From: Hymenoscyphus infarciens
Taxonomy: Eukaryota > Ascomycota > Leotiomycetes > Helotiales > Helotiaceae
DNA length: 53,387 nucleotides
Direction: 5' to 3'
Assembly (NCBI GenBank): GCA_001414345.1
Contig: LLCB01000364.1
Location: forward strand, 1-53,387
Shown piece by piece: positions 1 to 9,612 of this stretch. A model generated the notes under the pieces. The model saw only the letters and a program-made list of their open reading frames with translations. It was not told the origin of the DNA and did not search any database. The translations under genes and the position numbers were made by a program. Numbering within the stretch: position 1 is the first letter of the stretch; the number at the start of each line of letters is the position of its first letter.

Positions 1-640
1 CTATCTAGAATAGCCTAGGTAATAAGCTATTATAACTTATTTAGTAGCCTAACTACTAAATAAGAGACTAGATTAGATATATTTAATATATTATATAGTT
101 TTATATACTTATTTAGTAGTCTATCTACTAAATAAGAAGCTAATTCTTAATTATTTATAGTTTTATATACTTATTTAGTAGTCTAGCTACTAAGTAAAAC
201 ACTAGATTAGATATATTTAATATATTATATAGTTTTATACTCTTATTTAGTAGTCTAGCTACTAAATAAGAAGCTAATTCTTAATTATAAATAGTTTTAT
301 ATACTTATTTAGTAGCCTAGCTACTAAATAAGAAGCTAGATTAGATATACTTAATATATAATATAGGTTTATATACTTACTTAGTAGTCTATCTACTAAA
401 TAATAAGCTAATTCTTAATTATAAATAGTTTTATACTCTTATTTAGTAGTCTAGCTACTAAACAAGGCGCTAGTTTAAATATATTTAATATATAATAAAG
501 TTCTATATACTTATTTAGTAGTCTAGCTACTAAATAAGAAGCTTATTATTAATTATAAAATATAATATATTCTTTTATATATCTGTTTAATAGTCTAGGT
601 ACTAATTAAGATACTAGAGTATTATTTTAATCTTTATCTT
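1..640. repeat. AT-rich dimeric minisatellite with a hairpin in each unit
   Basis: Units of about 61 and 72 bp alternate, giving a dimer period of about 133 bp; for example CTTATTTAGTAG recurs near 109, 169, 242, 305, 376, 437 and 508. Each unit carries an inverted repeat, CTTATTTAGTAG and CTACTAAATAAG separated by a 5-bp spacer. Copies differ mostly by transitions. The array runs off the left edge. No coding potential is seen. Confidence 0.85.
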
Positions 641-714
641 ATCGTTTTATTATATAATTTACTAATAAACTTAAGTTCTTTCTTTTATTCGTAGCATCGT
701 AGTATCGCTACGTC

Positions 715-835
715 ATAAGTGCGGCGGTACGTGTCACACCAGCTGTCATAGCAGGGGTTAAGCCTTTTTAGGGGCTGTCGCGCAGGTGTGACACGACCTT
801 AAAAGGGGCTAGACAGGGGGCAATTAGGCATGCCA
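715..835. repeat. GC-richer palindromic block also found inverted at the right edge
   Basis: This block contains GTGTCACACC (about 739) and, inverted, GGTGTGACAC (about 784), so it can fold back. Its right part (about 778-825, GTCGCGCAGGTGTGACAC followed by AAAAGGGG) matches the reverse complement of 52670-52735. In both places it separates an AT-rich satellite from the unique interior, so it may be an edge of the same repeat unit. Confidence 0.6.
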
Positions 836-959
836 GAGGTGGGAATTATTTGAATTGAGGCTCTCTAGCTGGCCCCGATTAGGCACTCTCATCGCACGCA
901 TAACACTAACTCTCTATTCCAAGGGCTAGTGACCTCGTTTTTAAGGTTTGGATTAGTGG

Positions 960-1025
960 CTAGAGGTTAGGGTTAGTTAGGGTTAGGGATCGGGTGTGGG
1001 TTAGGGCTAGGGATAAGGGTTAGTA
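960..1025 (+). repeat. Degenerate telomere-like TTAGGG tract
   Basis: Several TTAGGG motifs and near variants (TTAGTTAGGG, CTAGGG, ATAAGGG) occur in about 65 bp. The fungal telomere repeat is TTAGGG, but these are imperfect and internal, so this is an interstitial telomere-like tract and not a chromosome end. Confidence 0.6.
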
Positions 1026-1461
1026 ATATATAATTTTGTACTTTAGTAGTGTTCGCGACCTGAAAACGTCCCACTTTAGTTAGATCAGGCGATTTAGTCA
1101 AAAGGGTCAGGGGATTTAGCAAAACTCTAAGTTGTCCTATAGACCCGATTTAAGGTGGATACAGCACCCTGTAATAGACGCAGGCGCAGTCGGAAAGATC
1201 TCCAAAGCACTCCAAAGCACATATTGACTGCCAAACCGAGTAGTTTGTCTCAGGCGAAATAAACACTACCACGTTATATATGGGGTTTACTGCGCCTGGG
1301 ATGAAGTACCATTGCAGAAGTGGGTTGACTGCTGACGACTGGCGATTGGCCAATTCGTAAGATTATCAAAGCTTCAGCAAAGCTTCAGCAAAGCTTAGCG
1401 CTTAGCCGAATGCTTGAACATTTCTGTAGCCTCGTCAACTCCTACAGTATCATGGATGAAC

Positions 1462-1689
1462 GAGCAAGCTAATCGCACTTTAGTGAGTGTTTCTCGATTC
1501 CACTCTTCCGTTCGTCTACTCCGAATAATCTACATTTACCTAAATCGACGAGTCATAATTACGATTTTTGTACTTCGTCCCAGGCGAATCAGTCCATAGC
1601 GGGACCCAGCAAAGCAGGGTTTATTTAGGAGGCCTCGTTATGGACTGATTCTCCTGGGACGAAGTACGAGCAAGCTAATCGCACTTTAG
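1462..1689. repeat. Foldback flanked by 22-bp direct repeats
   Basis: Arms of 32 bp at 1570-1601 and 1636-1667 are inverted copies (about 30/32 identical) around a 34-bp loop. A 22-bp direct repeat beginning GAGCAAGCTAATCGCAC lies at 1462-1483 and 1668-1689. Part of the arm sequence (CCTGGGAYGAAGTAC) also occurs near 1297. The stretch 1026-2022 otherwise shows no convincing gene. Confidence 0.65.
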
Positions 1690-2022
1690 AAAGTTGGGTT
1701 TTTAGCACTGTTGTGATGAGAATACGAAGATCTTACAAATATCAGTAAGGATGCACGGGGCAAGAGAGTTCGAAATAGTTTTAGGCTTCCACTGCAACGG
1801 GAATCTTCCCGTGAGTTGACAATTATGGAGAAGAAGGATTCAGAAGGAGAAAGTATAAGAGAGCAGCGATTTCCTACTAGAAAGTCTCATCATCACTACA
1901 TCGATCATCTCATTCGTCTCTTCCACCCAAAGCCACTTCTTTCATTCTTTACTCCGCCCGCCCACCATCCCATCCAACCAAACCAACTATTTCAACAACC
2001 CTCAGAACGACTCTTCGCCAAT

Positions 2023-2439
2023 ATGCAGTTCAATCTCGCACTTGTTGTTGCCATCATGGCCTCTGTCACCAACGCAGCTGCAATCGAGGAGCGATACGCC
2101 TCCAACAAAGCCAACGAGTACAAATCAGGCGACTGGTAAGTTTCTACTTACTCCAAAACTTCTCGTAATGCCATGCTAACGTTTCTCACCAGCTCCGGTC
2201 CTCTCAACTTTGGTCATCATGGCACTACCACTATTCTCAATACATGTATCAACATGGACGCGTCGTCACACTCTGTCTACATGGCAAAAGGCACGAGATA
2301 TTTGACGGCATATTCCAAGGGAGGCTGCGAAGAGAAAGACCGTCTTGGAGCTGTCGCCATGCAACCACCTTGTCAGAACTTGGATGGTGGTTTTGTTGGG
2401 TTCGAGAATTCTAGAGTTGGTAGCCTCAAATTCGACTAA
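2023..2439 (+). CDS. Small secreted four-cysteine protein
   Basis: The gene is read as two exons, 2023-2135 and 2193-2439, giving 119 aa. The intron 2136-2192 starts GTAAGT, has TGCTAAC at 2174-2180 and ends CACCAG; the codon split across it becomes a cysteine. The N-terminus (MQFNLALVVAIMASVTNAAA) is a typical signal peptide with likely cleavage after the alanine run. The mature part of about 99 residues has four cysteines and motifs GPLNFGHHG and SHSVYMAKGTRYL. Small size, secretion and an even cysteine number fit the broad class of fungal small secreted proteins, some of which act at host or microbe interfaces, but nothing here shows a function. An earlier in-frame start near 1816 would bury the signal peptide, so 2023 is preferred. 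Confidence 0.8.
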
Positions 2440-2899
2440 ATGTCGAGTGGATTGGAATCCGTAGACTGTAGGGAATGATTAGAACGCAGGGGAGAGAAGG
2501 AGACTGAGGGTGGGGAGGTTTTAGAAGTTTGGATTCATTTACTTTTCGATTTTGTATATTTGTTTGCTACCTTAGATACAAAAAGACCCGCTTCTCCTTT
2601 TTGTGAAACCAGTGTATTCTTACTTTTTCTTTCTAATTGTTTCTCTCTACCGGCCTCGACGCAACTAAGAATTATCAGTATGAATAGTTCCAGCATTACA
2701 ATTCATCTCAGTTAATAAGCTTTCTAGGGAACTTCCTAATAGATATTACAACTTGTAATTATTTCTTAAGCAGCTTATTTTGATTCAAGCTTTATAGCAG
2801 ATCAGAGGGAGCCGAAGACAATCACTCTCAAAACCCGGCAAAACCCGGCAACTACCCAATCTTATATCCCTAACTGGAGAGTCTGCTTGTGAAAAGTCT

Positions 2900-3305
2900 G
2901 GGTGGTGTGTGTAGTCTGAAAGGAAACAACTGGCGAGTGCCCGCTAGGACTCATCCATTGGTCCAAGGCGGTTGTCAACTGGATATCGCCATGGCTCTTC
3001 ACTACTACATCTGCAGCTGTAGAGTGTCGGGTTAGCGAAATTGGCTGGTGGAATCCCTTAATGAAAAGTTTCTATGCTATGTTAGTTGTGGTTTAGATTA
3101 CATTGACTAGACCACTCGACCACCGAAGTTTGTTTTTGGCATGAAAAGTGCTTATTTGGTCTTAAATTAGGCTCTCGCTTCAGTTGCTTTCGAGACTCAG
3201 TCGATCTCGAGACCTAAGATGTAGACTCTTTCTCACAGACTAGGCGTAAGTTAACCTCTTCTCCCGACGGCCTTACTAGACCACCGACCTCTTTTTTTGT
3301 TTTAT
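2900..3305. repeat. Dispersed repeat family, copy 1 (rearranged)
   Basis: This copy contains the family landmarks ACTACATCTGCAGCTGTAG (about 3004), CTTAATGAAAAGTTTCTATG (about 3058) and CGACCACC (about 3118). At 3250-3300 the opposite terminus of the family (GTAAGT...CGACC, then a T run) appears inverted, so the copy looks nested or rearranged. The interval 2440-2900 is AT-moderate sequence with no supported gene. Confidence 0.6.
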
Positions 3306-3454
3306 TCTCCCTCAACATATAGAAAAAGAAAAGTTCTCTAAGATAATCGCTAGTTTTATATATAAAACTCACCGAGAGAAACAACAACAGTAGGTAAGTT
3401 TTACCTTAATTTCTAAACTTGCTTCTTATAAAAGACACGCCGAGTAAATAAAAT

Positions 3455-3935
3455 TATTCACCTCTAAACTCTGACAAATACTCGATCTTAATATCCTATA
3501 GCAAGGGCTAGAAACCCTCTAAGCGAGAGTAGCACTCAAAACTAAATAAGAACTTTTTCACTAATAAATAGAACCCTATCGCCGGGTGGTCAGATGGTGT
3601 AGTAGTGTTTAATTCTTTGTTCATACTAATATAATATAGTACCTTTCAGCGCAGGACCCCCCAAAACAATGCGCTTGCGACTATCACGGCTGTAGCTGCA
3701 GATGTAGTTGGATATCAACGGCGGTCAAGGAATAAGAACAATTGGTGGACAATGGAAACACACTAGAGACACAATGGAAACAGTGGAAGAACAATCAGTG
3801 AGAACACTGTTACAACAATTTCAAAAATGCTGATGTCTACCCACAGCCAATAGATGTGCTGATAGTAGGCAAACCAAGGAGGTGTAAGTATGCTCCCTCT
3901 CTCACAATAGCCACTGCCCGACCACCTTTTTTATC
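3455..3935 (-). repeat. Dispersed repeat family, copy 2
   Basis: Reading the minus strand, the copy runs from GGTGGTCGGGCAGTGG at its right end through ACATCTGCAGCTACAG to CTAAGCGAGAG (plus strand, about 3515) near its left end. It aligns as a direct repeat with copy 3 (CACCTCTAAACTCTGA in both) and as an inverted repeat with copies 1 and 4. No open frame of interest is seen. Confidence 0.65.
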
Positions 3936-4064
3936 CTTCCAATGTTTGTCTCTCATATATCACAAAAACATATAAGCGATTCTTTGGTAAAGTCTGAATC
4001 TACTCTATTGAAGAACTTTCAAAACCGAGACATATTGAATCACAAATAGGTAGCAGAGACTAGA

Positions 4065-4485
4065 CGCATTCACCTCTAAACTCTGAAAAGGATCCGACCT
4101 TATCCTATAAAACACAAGAACACGGTACACCCAAGTGGATGCACCTCTAAGCGCGATTAGTACTTGAAACCAAAAAAGCAATTTCGTCTCAATAACAAAA
4201 CCCAAGTGGTTGGGTGGTCTCATGTTCAATTGATCCTAGCTAACATAACATAGTACCTTTTAGCGTGGGACTCTCCAGCAGGACATCAAACACCGCTACA
4301 GGTGCACATGTAGTAGGATTTGGTCAACAGCACCCGTAAACGGGGAAGAGAAATCCGAGGATGGTGCAGCAAGCTGATGCTCTAGCCAAATGGATGTGGC
4401 TGGGGTAAACACAACGTGAGGTGTAAGTACACAATCCCCCTCTAACAGACATCACCCGACAACCACCCTTTTTTTGCTTTTACTT
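4065..4485 (-). repeat. Dispersed repeat family, copy 3
   Basis: This copy shares CACCTCTAAACTCTGA, CACCTCTAAGCG, CTAACATAACATAGTACC and the terminal GAGGTGTAAGTAC with copy 2 at corresponding places. It ends in CGACAACCACC followed by a T run. It is probably non-autonomous, because no transposase is seen. Confidence 0.65.
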
Positions 4486-4869
4486 TTCAAGGCATGACTG
4501 AGCTCAGATGCAACTCTCGAGTCTTGGACTCCCTCAAAAAAACAGTCTCGATTGTACTAAATTGTCACAGCCCCATGCGTGCTTGGAAGAAAGCTTAGCT
4601 CCCTTGTAGGACATCTCGTTCATCATAAACAGTGTTCTGATAAAATTACAGTGTATTCGCTAAAGTAATATGAACAACACCAGTTAAGAAGGGACCGTAC
4701 AGGCCATTCTAAACCTCAGGGTTGCTCTCAAATCATCTACCAAAGACTCCTTTTGATACAGCCAAAACATGTGAATGTCAAGCTTCAAATCACACCTAGA
4801 ACTCCACTCTATCCAGAAATCCTACCATTGCCAGATATGAGACACCAAAACCAAAGCCTCCGTCTACTT

Positions 4870-5453
4870 CTTCTGGTATCCTTCCCAATAACTCTCAACC
4901 GAAGCCTCCGCATCCGACGTCGTAACATCACGCAGTTTTTACCAGATATCCAAACTCTCACCGAGTTGTATGATATGTGTCCAAATATTCTTATACCATC
5001 CCTTTTGTTGTTCTCCAACTGTACAATAGTTTCGTAAACATCGCGAACATCATATTCCATTTCAGGTTCTGATTCAACTGCCCCCTCCATCTCACGAATA
5101 TATCTTTTTGTTTTCGTAAAGGCCAAAAACTGGGGCCCAGAATACAATGTGACTCAAATGACTCACGATCGTAATAGAAAGGGCTAAATCTCGCTGTCCC
5201 TTCCAATTTATTACCGAACGAGATCCTTGCCCAGAGCTGGCGTGAATGGTATTTGTATTTGATATTGTCCATTTTGATCCATTTCAGATGTTTCCGGCAA
5301 TCCAAGTCCTCTTGCCAATTCTTTAGATTGGATTCTCCACTCATCAATTATATCCCACCATTCCGCTGGAGGGCCATGGATGTATCTTGACTGATAGACG
5401 GCAGGAGTCGCGTTGGAGGCGAAGGTTGTAGAAATACGAGGTTGTGAAGCCAT
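4870..5453 (-). pseudogene. Frame-broken copy of the WD-x-x-G-x-W domain (unit 4)
   Basis: It starts with ATG at 5453 and initially reads WWDIIDEWRI, matching WDITGKWRI of the intact gene at 6167-7696. Near 5220 the similarity moves to another frame (RQLWARISFGNKLEGTARF, then FVRWRGQ), and near 5090 to a third (GIRIFGHISYNSVRVWISG, matching the end of the domain). At least two frameshifts are therefore needed and no plausible intron explains them. It lies downstream of the intact gene on the same strand, which suggests tandem duplication followed by decay. The domain is not one I can name. Confidence 0.65.
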
Positions 5454-5585
5454 ATTATTCTCCTACAAGTTTGTCAGTCTATAACACGAATCAATAATAA
5501 TGGCGTTTGGTACATACCGAAGGATTGAGTTCCAACTCGTCCCATTACTGTTTGACGACCCACGGTGGCTTAGCGAACACCCCTT

Positions 5586-6160
5586 CTAGAATTGCTTCTT
5601 TGGTGGCTTGGAACATGAATTAATCTCCTTCACAGACCACACAGATCTCGATGTCAATTGCCGTGAAATTCGAGGTCGAAGTATTGGGACGAGTGCGAAG
5701 TAAAACTCGAGCTTCTTCCATTCGGGTGTTTGGCCACCAAGTTTTTTGTTTTGCCGCATCTCCCCATCTACGCCGCGCCAGTTCATGATCCAAGTTGTGT
5801 TTTTTGATCCGGGCTTGGTTTCCGAGTTAAGATCGCAGAGCTTGGCGAATTCTGCAGGAGTACATCGTGTACTATTCTCTTTAGAATCGAGGGGGCAGAG
5901 ACGCAAAGACCTTTCATTTCGCCGAAATCAAATTCGCCGTAGAGTTGGCATGGCAAACAGTGGCGGTAATAGTACATTCCGAGGGAAAAGTTGGTTGTGT
6001 TGATTTTGGGACGTGAAGTACCCACCAGGGTTTATTGACCTTCAACATCCCAACAGAACTGTGGTCCCTTTGATGCTGACTGGCCTTCCATTCTTGATGT
6101 AGAAGAACTCGAATATTGGGGTAACGCTGAATTCTTGCCCAAACTATTAGAAACAATGCT
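5586..6160 (-). pseudogene. Frame-broken copy of the WD-x-x-G-x-W domain (unit 3)
   Basis: This piece lies between the intact 509-aa gene and unit 4. Recognisable fragments in order on the minus strand are WDVEG near 6045, QLYGEFDFGEMKG near 5930, then in another frame LRLCP near 5900 and IMNWRG near 5780. These match WDITGKW, QLWATFKLG, IMRFCP and LMRWRG of the intact gene. A single-base shift separates the QLYGEF and LRLCP segments, and a stop follows WDVEGQ. It is best read as a decayed tandem copy. An additional exon of the upstream gene is possible but less likely because of the stops. Confidence 0.55.
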
Positions 6161-6166
6161 AATAAA

Positions 6167-7696
6167 CTATGCAGTTTGCTTGTTTTTTGATTCACGATCC
6201 ATTTCAGCTATAAGATGCCGTCTCTCCAGCTCATCCCAGGATCTGTGGCGAGCCCATAATTCATGAACCTGGGTGGGGTTCGGTTGTGAATTCGGGTTCT
6301 GAATCTTGGTCTTCGCACCAAATGAATTATCGTTCTTGGAGGCCATGAATGCAATTGTCTGTCCATTATGATGAAATGTGCCCATGATGTGGATATCCCC
6401 CCCCCCTGTGAGAGGCGCAAACGTAACAGAGCTAACGCCAATGTCACTATAATCTTCTTTGTCGTCAGTCTGTGTATACTCTCCCCTCCATCTCATCAGC
6501 CATCTAGGATTACCCCTAGTTCGTTTTCCAACTTGATCACCTTCGCCTAGGAAGCATCTTTTTTCAAAAGCCGCAAGTGATTGTTGCTGTGAGCTTTGCG
6601 GAGCACCGTACGGACAAAATCGCATAATTCCCTCGAAGAAGAGACCGAGTTTAAAAGTTGCCCATAACTGTCTTCCTAACTTTTTGCCCTTTTTATCCTC
6701 GGTAAAGTGGATTTCCATGCTCATGTTATCATCAAGAGCAGGTCTAGCAACGTTGAATATTTCGGCTAAAGTGGATGAATCGATTCGCCATTTCCCGGTG
6801 ATATCCCAAGGTCCGTCATCTGCACAAGGAAGCGCTATTTGATTGGGGTCATACTTGTAGTGTGCCCATTGCTCACTAGGGGTGCGGTTATCCTGGGGTT
6901 GGGGGCCCGCTTGATCGAGCTTGAATCCATCAATGGATATTATGATGGATTGGAAAATGAGTAGAGTTTCCAAAGTCAAGCGGCCATCTTTATCCAGGCT
7001 GAAAGTACAATCGGTCAGATTATCATCAGCCTTTTCGTTGAGCCCAGTCCTAATGTTGGAGCCCCGTCGTCTCGTATGCCAATATGTTTGGCCCATTGGG
7101 CCTGATCCTGGCCAGCAATTAGAGAATTCGCATGCTTTTTCAAAGTCCGGAACATCTTTGGGCCATTGATTAGAGTCTTCGGTGGAAGAGGGACAGAAAC
7201 GGATGATCCCTCGGAGTGTACCAAATTCAATTTCAGCCCACATTTGTCGTTTTTGTGTGGAGGATACAGATGATCTGATTGTCAGATACATTGGGCCCTT
7301 TCCTTCGTCCGGGACGTCCAATTCCCTGTGGAGTATGTCGTAGTTTGCGGACCTCGAGGACCTCACTTCCCACCTACCACAAACATCCCATGCCCAATCG
7401 GGGGCCTCTCCAGAGGCAGGAGTAGCATTCTGTGCTATACATGCTGCCGGGTTCTGTGGTGTGGAAGCAGGTTCCTCATGTTCCGGGTTCGCTTTGCCCG
7501 GAAGATTTGATTTATCGGAAAATGCAACGCGCTTAGCATTCGGTAATATTGTCGAAGCAGTCTCCCCCTCTTTATTCGCTGAGTCGTCGGGTGCTCGCTT
7601 TGCTGGTATCGTGGAAGCTGTCTTTGATGGTTTGGCCAAAGGCTTGTCTGCCACAGCTGGTATCGCAGCTGTCTTTGGCTTCGTAACTCGAGGCAT
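6167..7696 (-). CDS. Uncharacterised 509-aa protein with two tandem WD-x-x-G-x-W domains
   Basis: This is a single-exon ORF with ATG at 7696. Residues 1-90 are basic, rich in Ala, Pro, Lys and Thr, and probably disordered. Two copies of one domain follow: unit 1 (about 103-255) with WDVCGRWEV, QMWAEIEFGTLRGIIRFCP; unit 2 (about 297-455) with WDITGKWRI, QLWATFKLGLFFEGIMRFCP and MRWRG. Between and after the domains are polar linkers; no signal peptide or membrane segment is seen. I do not recognise the family. Despite the WD letters these are not WD40 repeats. Two more, broken, units lie immediately downstream (5586-6160 and 4870-5453). The gene is divergent from CLP1, with 262 bp between start codons. 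The function is unknown. Confidence 0.75.
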   Translation of the reverse strand: MPRVTKPKTAAIPAVADKPLAKPSKTASTIPAKRAPDDSANKEGETASTILPNAKRVAFSDKSNLPGKANPEHEEPASTPQNPAACIAQNATPASGEAPDWAWDVCGRWEVRSSRSANYDILHRELDVPDEGKGPMYLTIRSSVSSTQKRQMWAEIEFGTLRGIIRFCPSSTEDSNQWPKDVPDFEKACEFSNCWPGSGPMGQTYWHTRRRGSNIRTGLNEKADDNLTDCTFSLDKDGRLTLETLLIFQSIIISIDGFKLDQAGPQPQDNRTPSEQWAHYKYDPNQIALPCADDGPWDITGKWRIDSSTLAEIFNVARPALDDNMSMEIHFTEDKKGKKLGRQLWATFKLGLFFEGIMRFCPYGAPQSSQQQSLAAFEKRCFLGEGDQVGKRTRGNPRWLMRWRGEYTQTDDKEDYSDIGVSSVTFAPLTGGGDIHIMGTFHHNGQTIAFMASKNDNSFGAKTKIQNPNSQPNPTQVHELWARHRSWDELERRHLIAEMDRESKNKQTA

Positions 7697-7958
7697 TATT
7701 AATTGTTGCTATACCCGTATCCAAAACAGAAATTGATAGAGTTGTCACGTATGTTGTTGAGAAGTTGGTGATATGAGGTAACTCGCGTCGACGCGTACTT
7801 GAAGTCAATAATTATATCGGCAAGGCTGAAGCTCCCTTGCAGCTTGGCGCGTCCCCACATTCTTCACACCAGGCCACCAGGCTCGACCTCCCGCAAAATA
7901 TTGCGACGAGGCTTCAACTCTGTTCAAGCTTGGAGCAATCCTCCAGCATTCAGAAAAC
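7697..7958. promoter_or_regulatory. Shared divergent promoter region
   Basis: The 262 bp between the ATG of the 509-aa gene (minus) and the ATG of CLP1 (plus) must hold both promoters. No specific factor site can be called by eye. The designation rests only on gene arrangement. Confidence 0.4.
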
Positions 7959-9612
7959 ATGTCAATTCCAGGCATACCAGGTCTTGGGCAGGCCCCGGCA
8001 GCTGTAGGTTACTTCTTATACCCAATCTTTGTTGTGTTGATAGCTAACCAAGCTAGGCTTCGTTTTCTGCCCCCGCGGCTACCTCATCAGTAGTTCTTCA
8101 TGAGCTACAAGCTAATTCAGAATGGAGATTTGAAGTCGCTTTTGGAAGGAGTATCGAAGTCAAGGTCAGAATCTCCCACGCATGCCATCCATTACAAAAC
8201 TAACAAGCTCCCAAGCTCCTGTCAGGAACAGCAGAAATCTTTGGCACAGAACTTGCTGAGAAACACGCCTACACCTTTCGCGGAACGAAAGCCTCGGTAT
8301 TTACATGGCACGGATGTCGACTGGAAGTCTCAGGAATATGCGATGAATACACAGCAGAAGATACACCAATGGTACCCTACGTCAACACCCATTTCGCCCT
8401 CGAAAAACTACGAGACGAAGCAGCACAGAACAAAGGGGAAGGACCCAGAGTCCTCATCGTAGGACCCAACAACGCCGGCAAAACAAGTCTAGTAAAACTG
8501 CTAGCAGGCTATGCAATCCGCATGGAGCGTCAACCAATGGTAATAAACACAGATTCGAGGGAAGGATTATTGTCAATCCCAGGAAGCTTGACAGCCACGC
8601 CGTTTGCCTCGATTATAGATGTGGAACAGGGATGGGGGAGTAGTCCGACGAGTGGACCGAGTCCGGTGCCGGTGAAGCTACCTCTGTGTTACTACTACGG
8701 ATTACCTAGCCCAGAAGACAATACAAAAATGTTCAAATCTGTTTTGACGCGGTTGGCGTTGGCTGCTACCAGTAGATTGGCTGCTGATCCGGCTGTGAAA
8801 GAGACGGGGATGATTATTGATACCCCAGGTGTCATAAGTCAAGGAAAGGAGGGGTATGATCTGATATCACATATTGTGATGGAATTCTCGGGTAAGTGAG
8901 ATTTGGTGATGTTGCAAGGATGTTGCTAAGGTTACTCCAGTGAACATTATCCTGGTTCTGGGCTCGGAAAGGCTGTACAGTGAGATGAATCGTCGATTTG
9001 CGAGTAACACGAGTTCTGCTCAAGCTGTTACCGTGGTAAAGCTAGACAAGTCAGGTGGGTGTGTTGACAGAGATGATGCGTTCATGCGGCAGACACAAGA
9101 ATTGGCTATCAGAGAGTACTTTTTCGGTGACCTGAAGAGGACGTTGAGTCCACACACCCAACAAGTCAATTTTGACGACATTACGATATACAGAATCCGA
9201 GAAGGTAATAATTCATATTCCTTGTTTTCCTCCTAAAAAATCCGCGTTCCCGCACACCATCGCCGCTCCCCAATTTCTCTTCAAAGCTACCAACTAACAA
9301 ACACCCCCAGCAAACTCAATAAATACATCTTTCCTCCCCGGCGGCGACTCCGAGCAAGAAGACGCTCAATCCATCTACGAAAAAGTAGAGCCCTCAGGAA
9401 TGTTCCTGCACTGTATCTTCGCCGTAATGTATGCCACCTTACGCGACACCCAAGAAACAATTCGCGATGCGAGTGTCATGGGCTTTGTCTATGTAGCAGA
9501 AGTTGATGAGAAGAAACGGAGACTGAAAATTCTTGCACCGTTGAATACGAGGATTACAGATAGACCCATGGTTTGGGGGACTTGGCCTGAGACTACTGTT
9601 AGTTTAATATGA
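7959..9612 (+). CDS. CLP1: mRNA cleavage and polyadenylation factor CLP1
   Basis: The gene is read as five exons: 7959-8007, 8091-8164, 8216-8891, 8941-9204 and 9311-9612, giving 454 aa; yeast Clp1 is of similar size. The N-terminus is MSIPGIPGLGQAP; EWRFEVAF and LLSGTAEIFGTELA mark the N-terminal domain. The Walker A P-loop GPNNAGKTS is at about residues 124-132, followed by INTDSREG and the Walker B-like MIIDTPG. NIILVLGSERLYSEM and the C-terminal PMVWGTW complete the family pattern. CLP1 belongs to the polynucleotide-kinase-like family and is a subunit of cleavage factor IA, acting in pre-mRNA 3'-end formation in the nucleus. Introns of 83, 51, 49 and 106 nt keep the frame. The acceptor at 8090 could instead be the TAG at 8093, which changes one residue. 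It is divergent from the 509-aa gene. Confidence 0.93.

Noticed and set aside
1..640. CRISPR array
   Set aside because: Repeats are contiguous satellites without unique spacers, in a eukaryotic genome.
960..1025. True chromosome end
   Set aside because: Motifs are degenerate and internal, with satellite sequence continuing on the outer side.
6167..7696. WD40-repeat protein, suggested by WD and GxW letters
   Set aside because: Units are about 155 residues, not about 40, and lack the GH...WD spacing of WD40 repeats.
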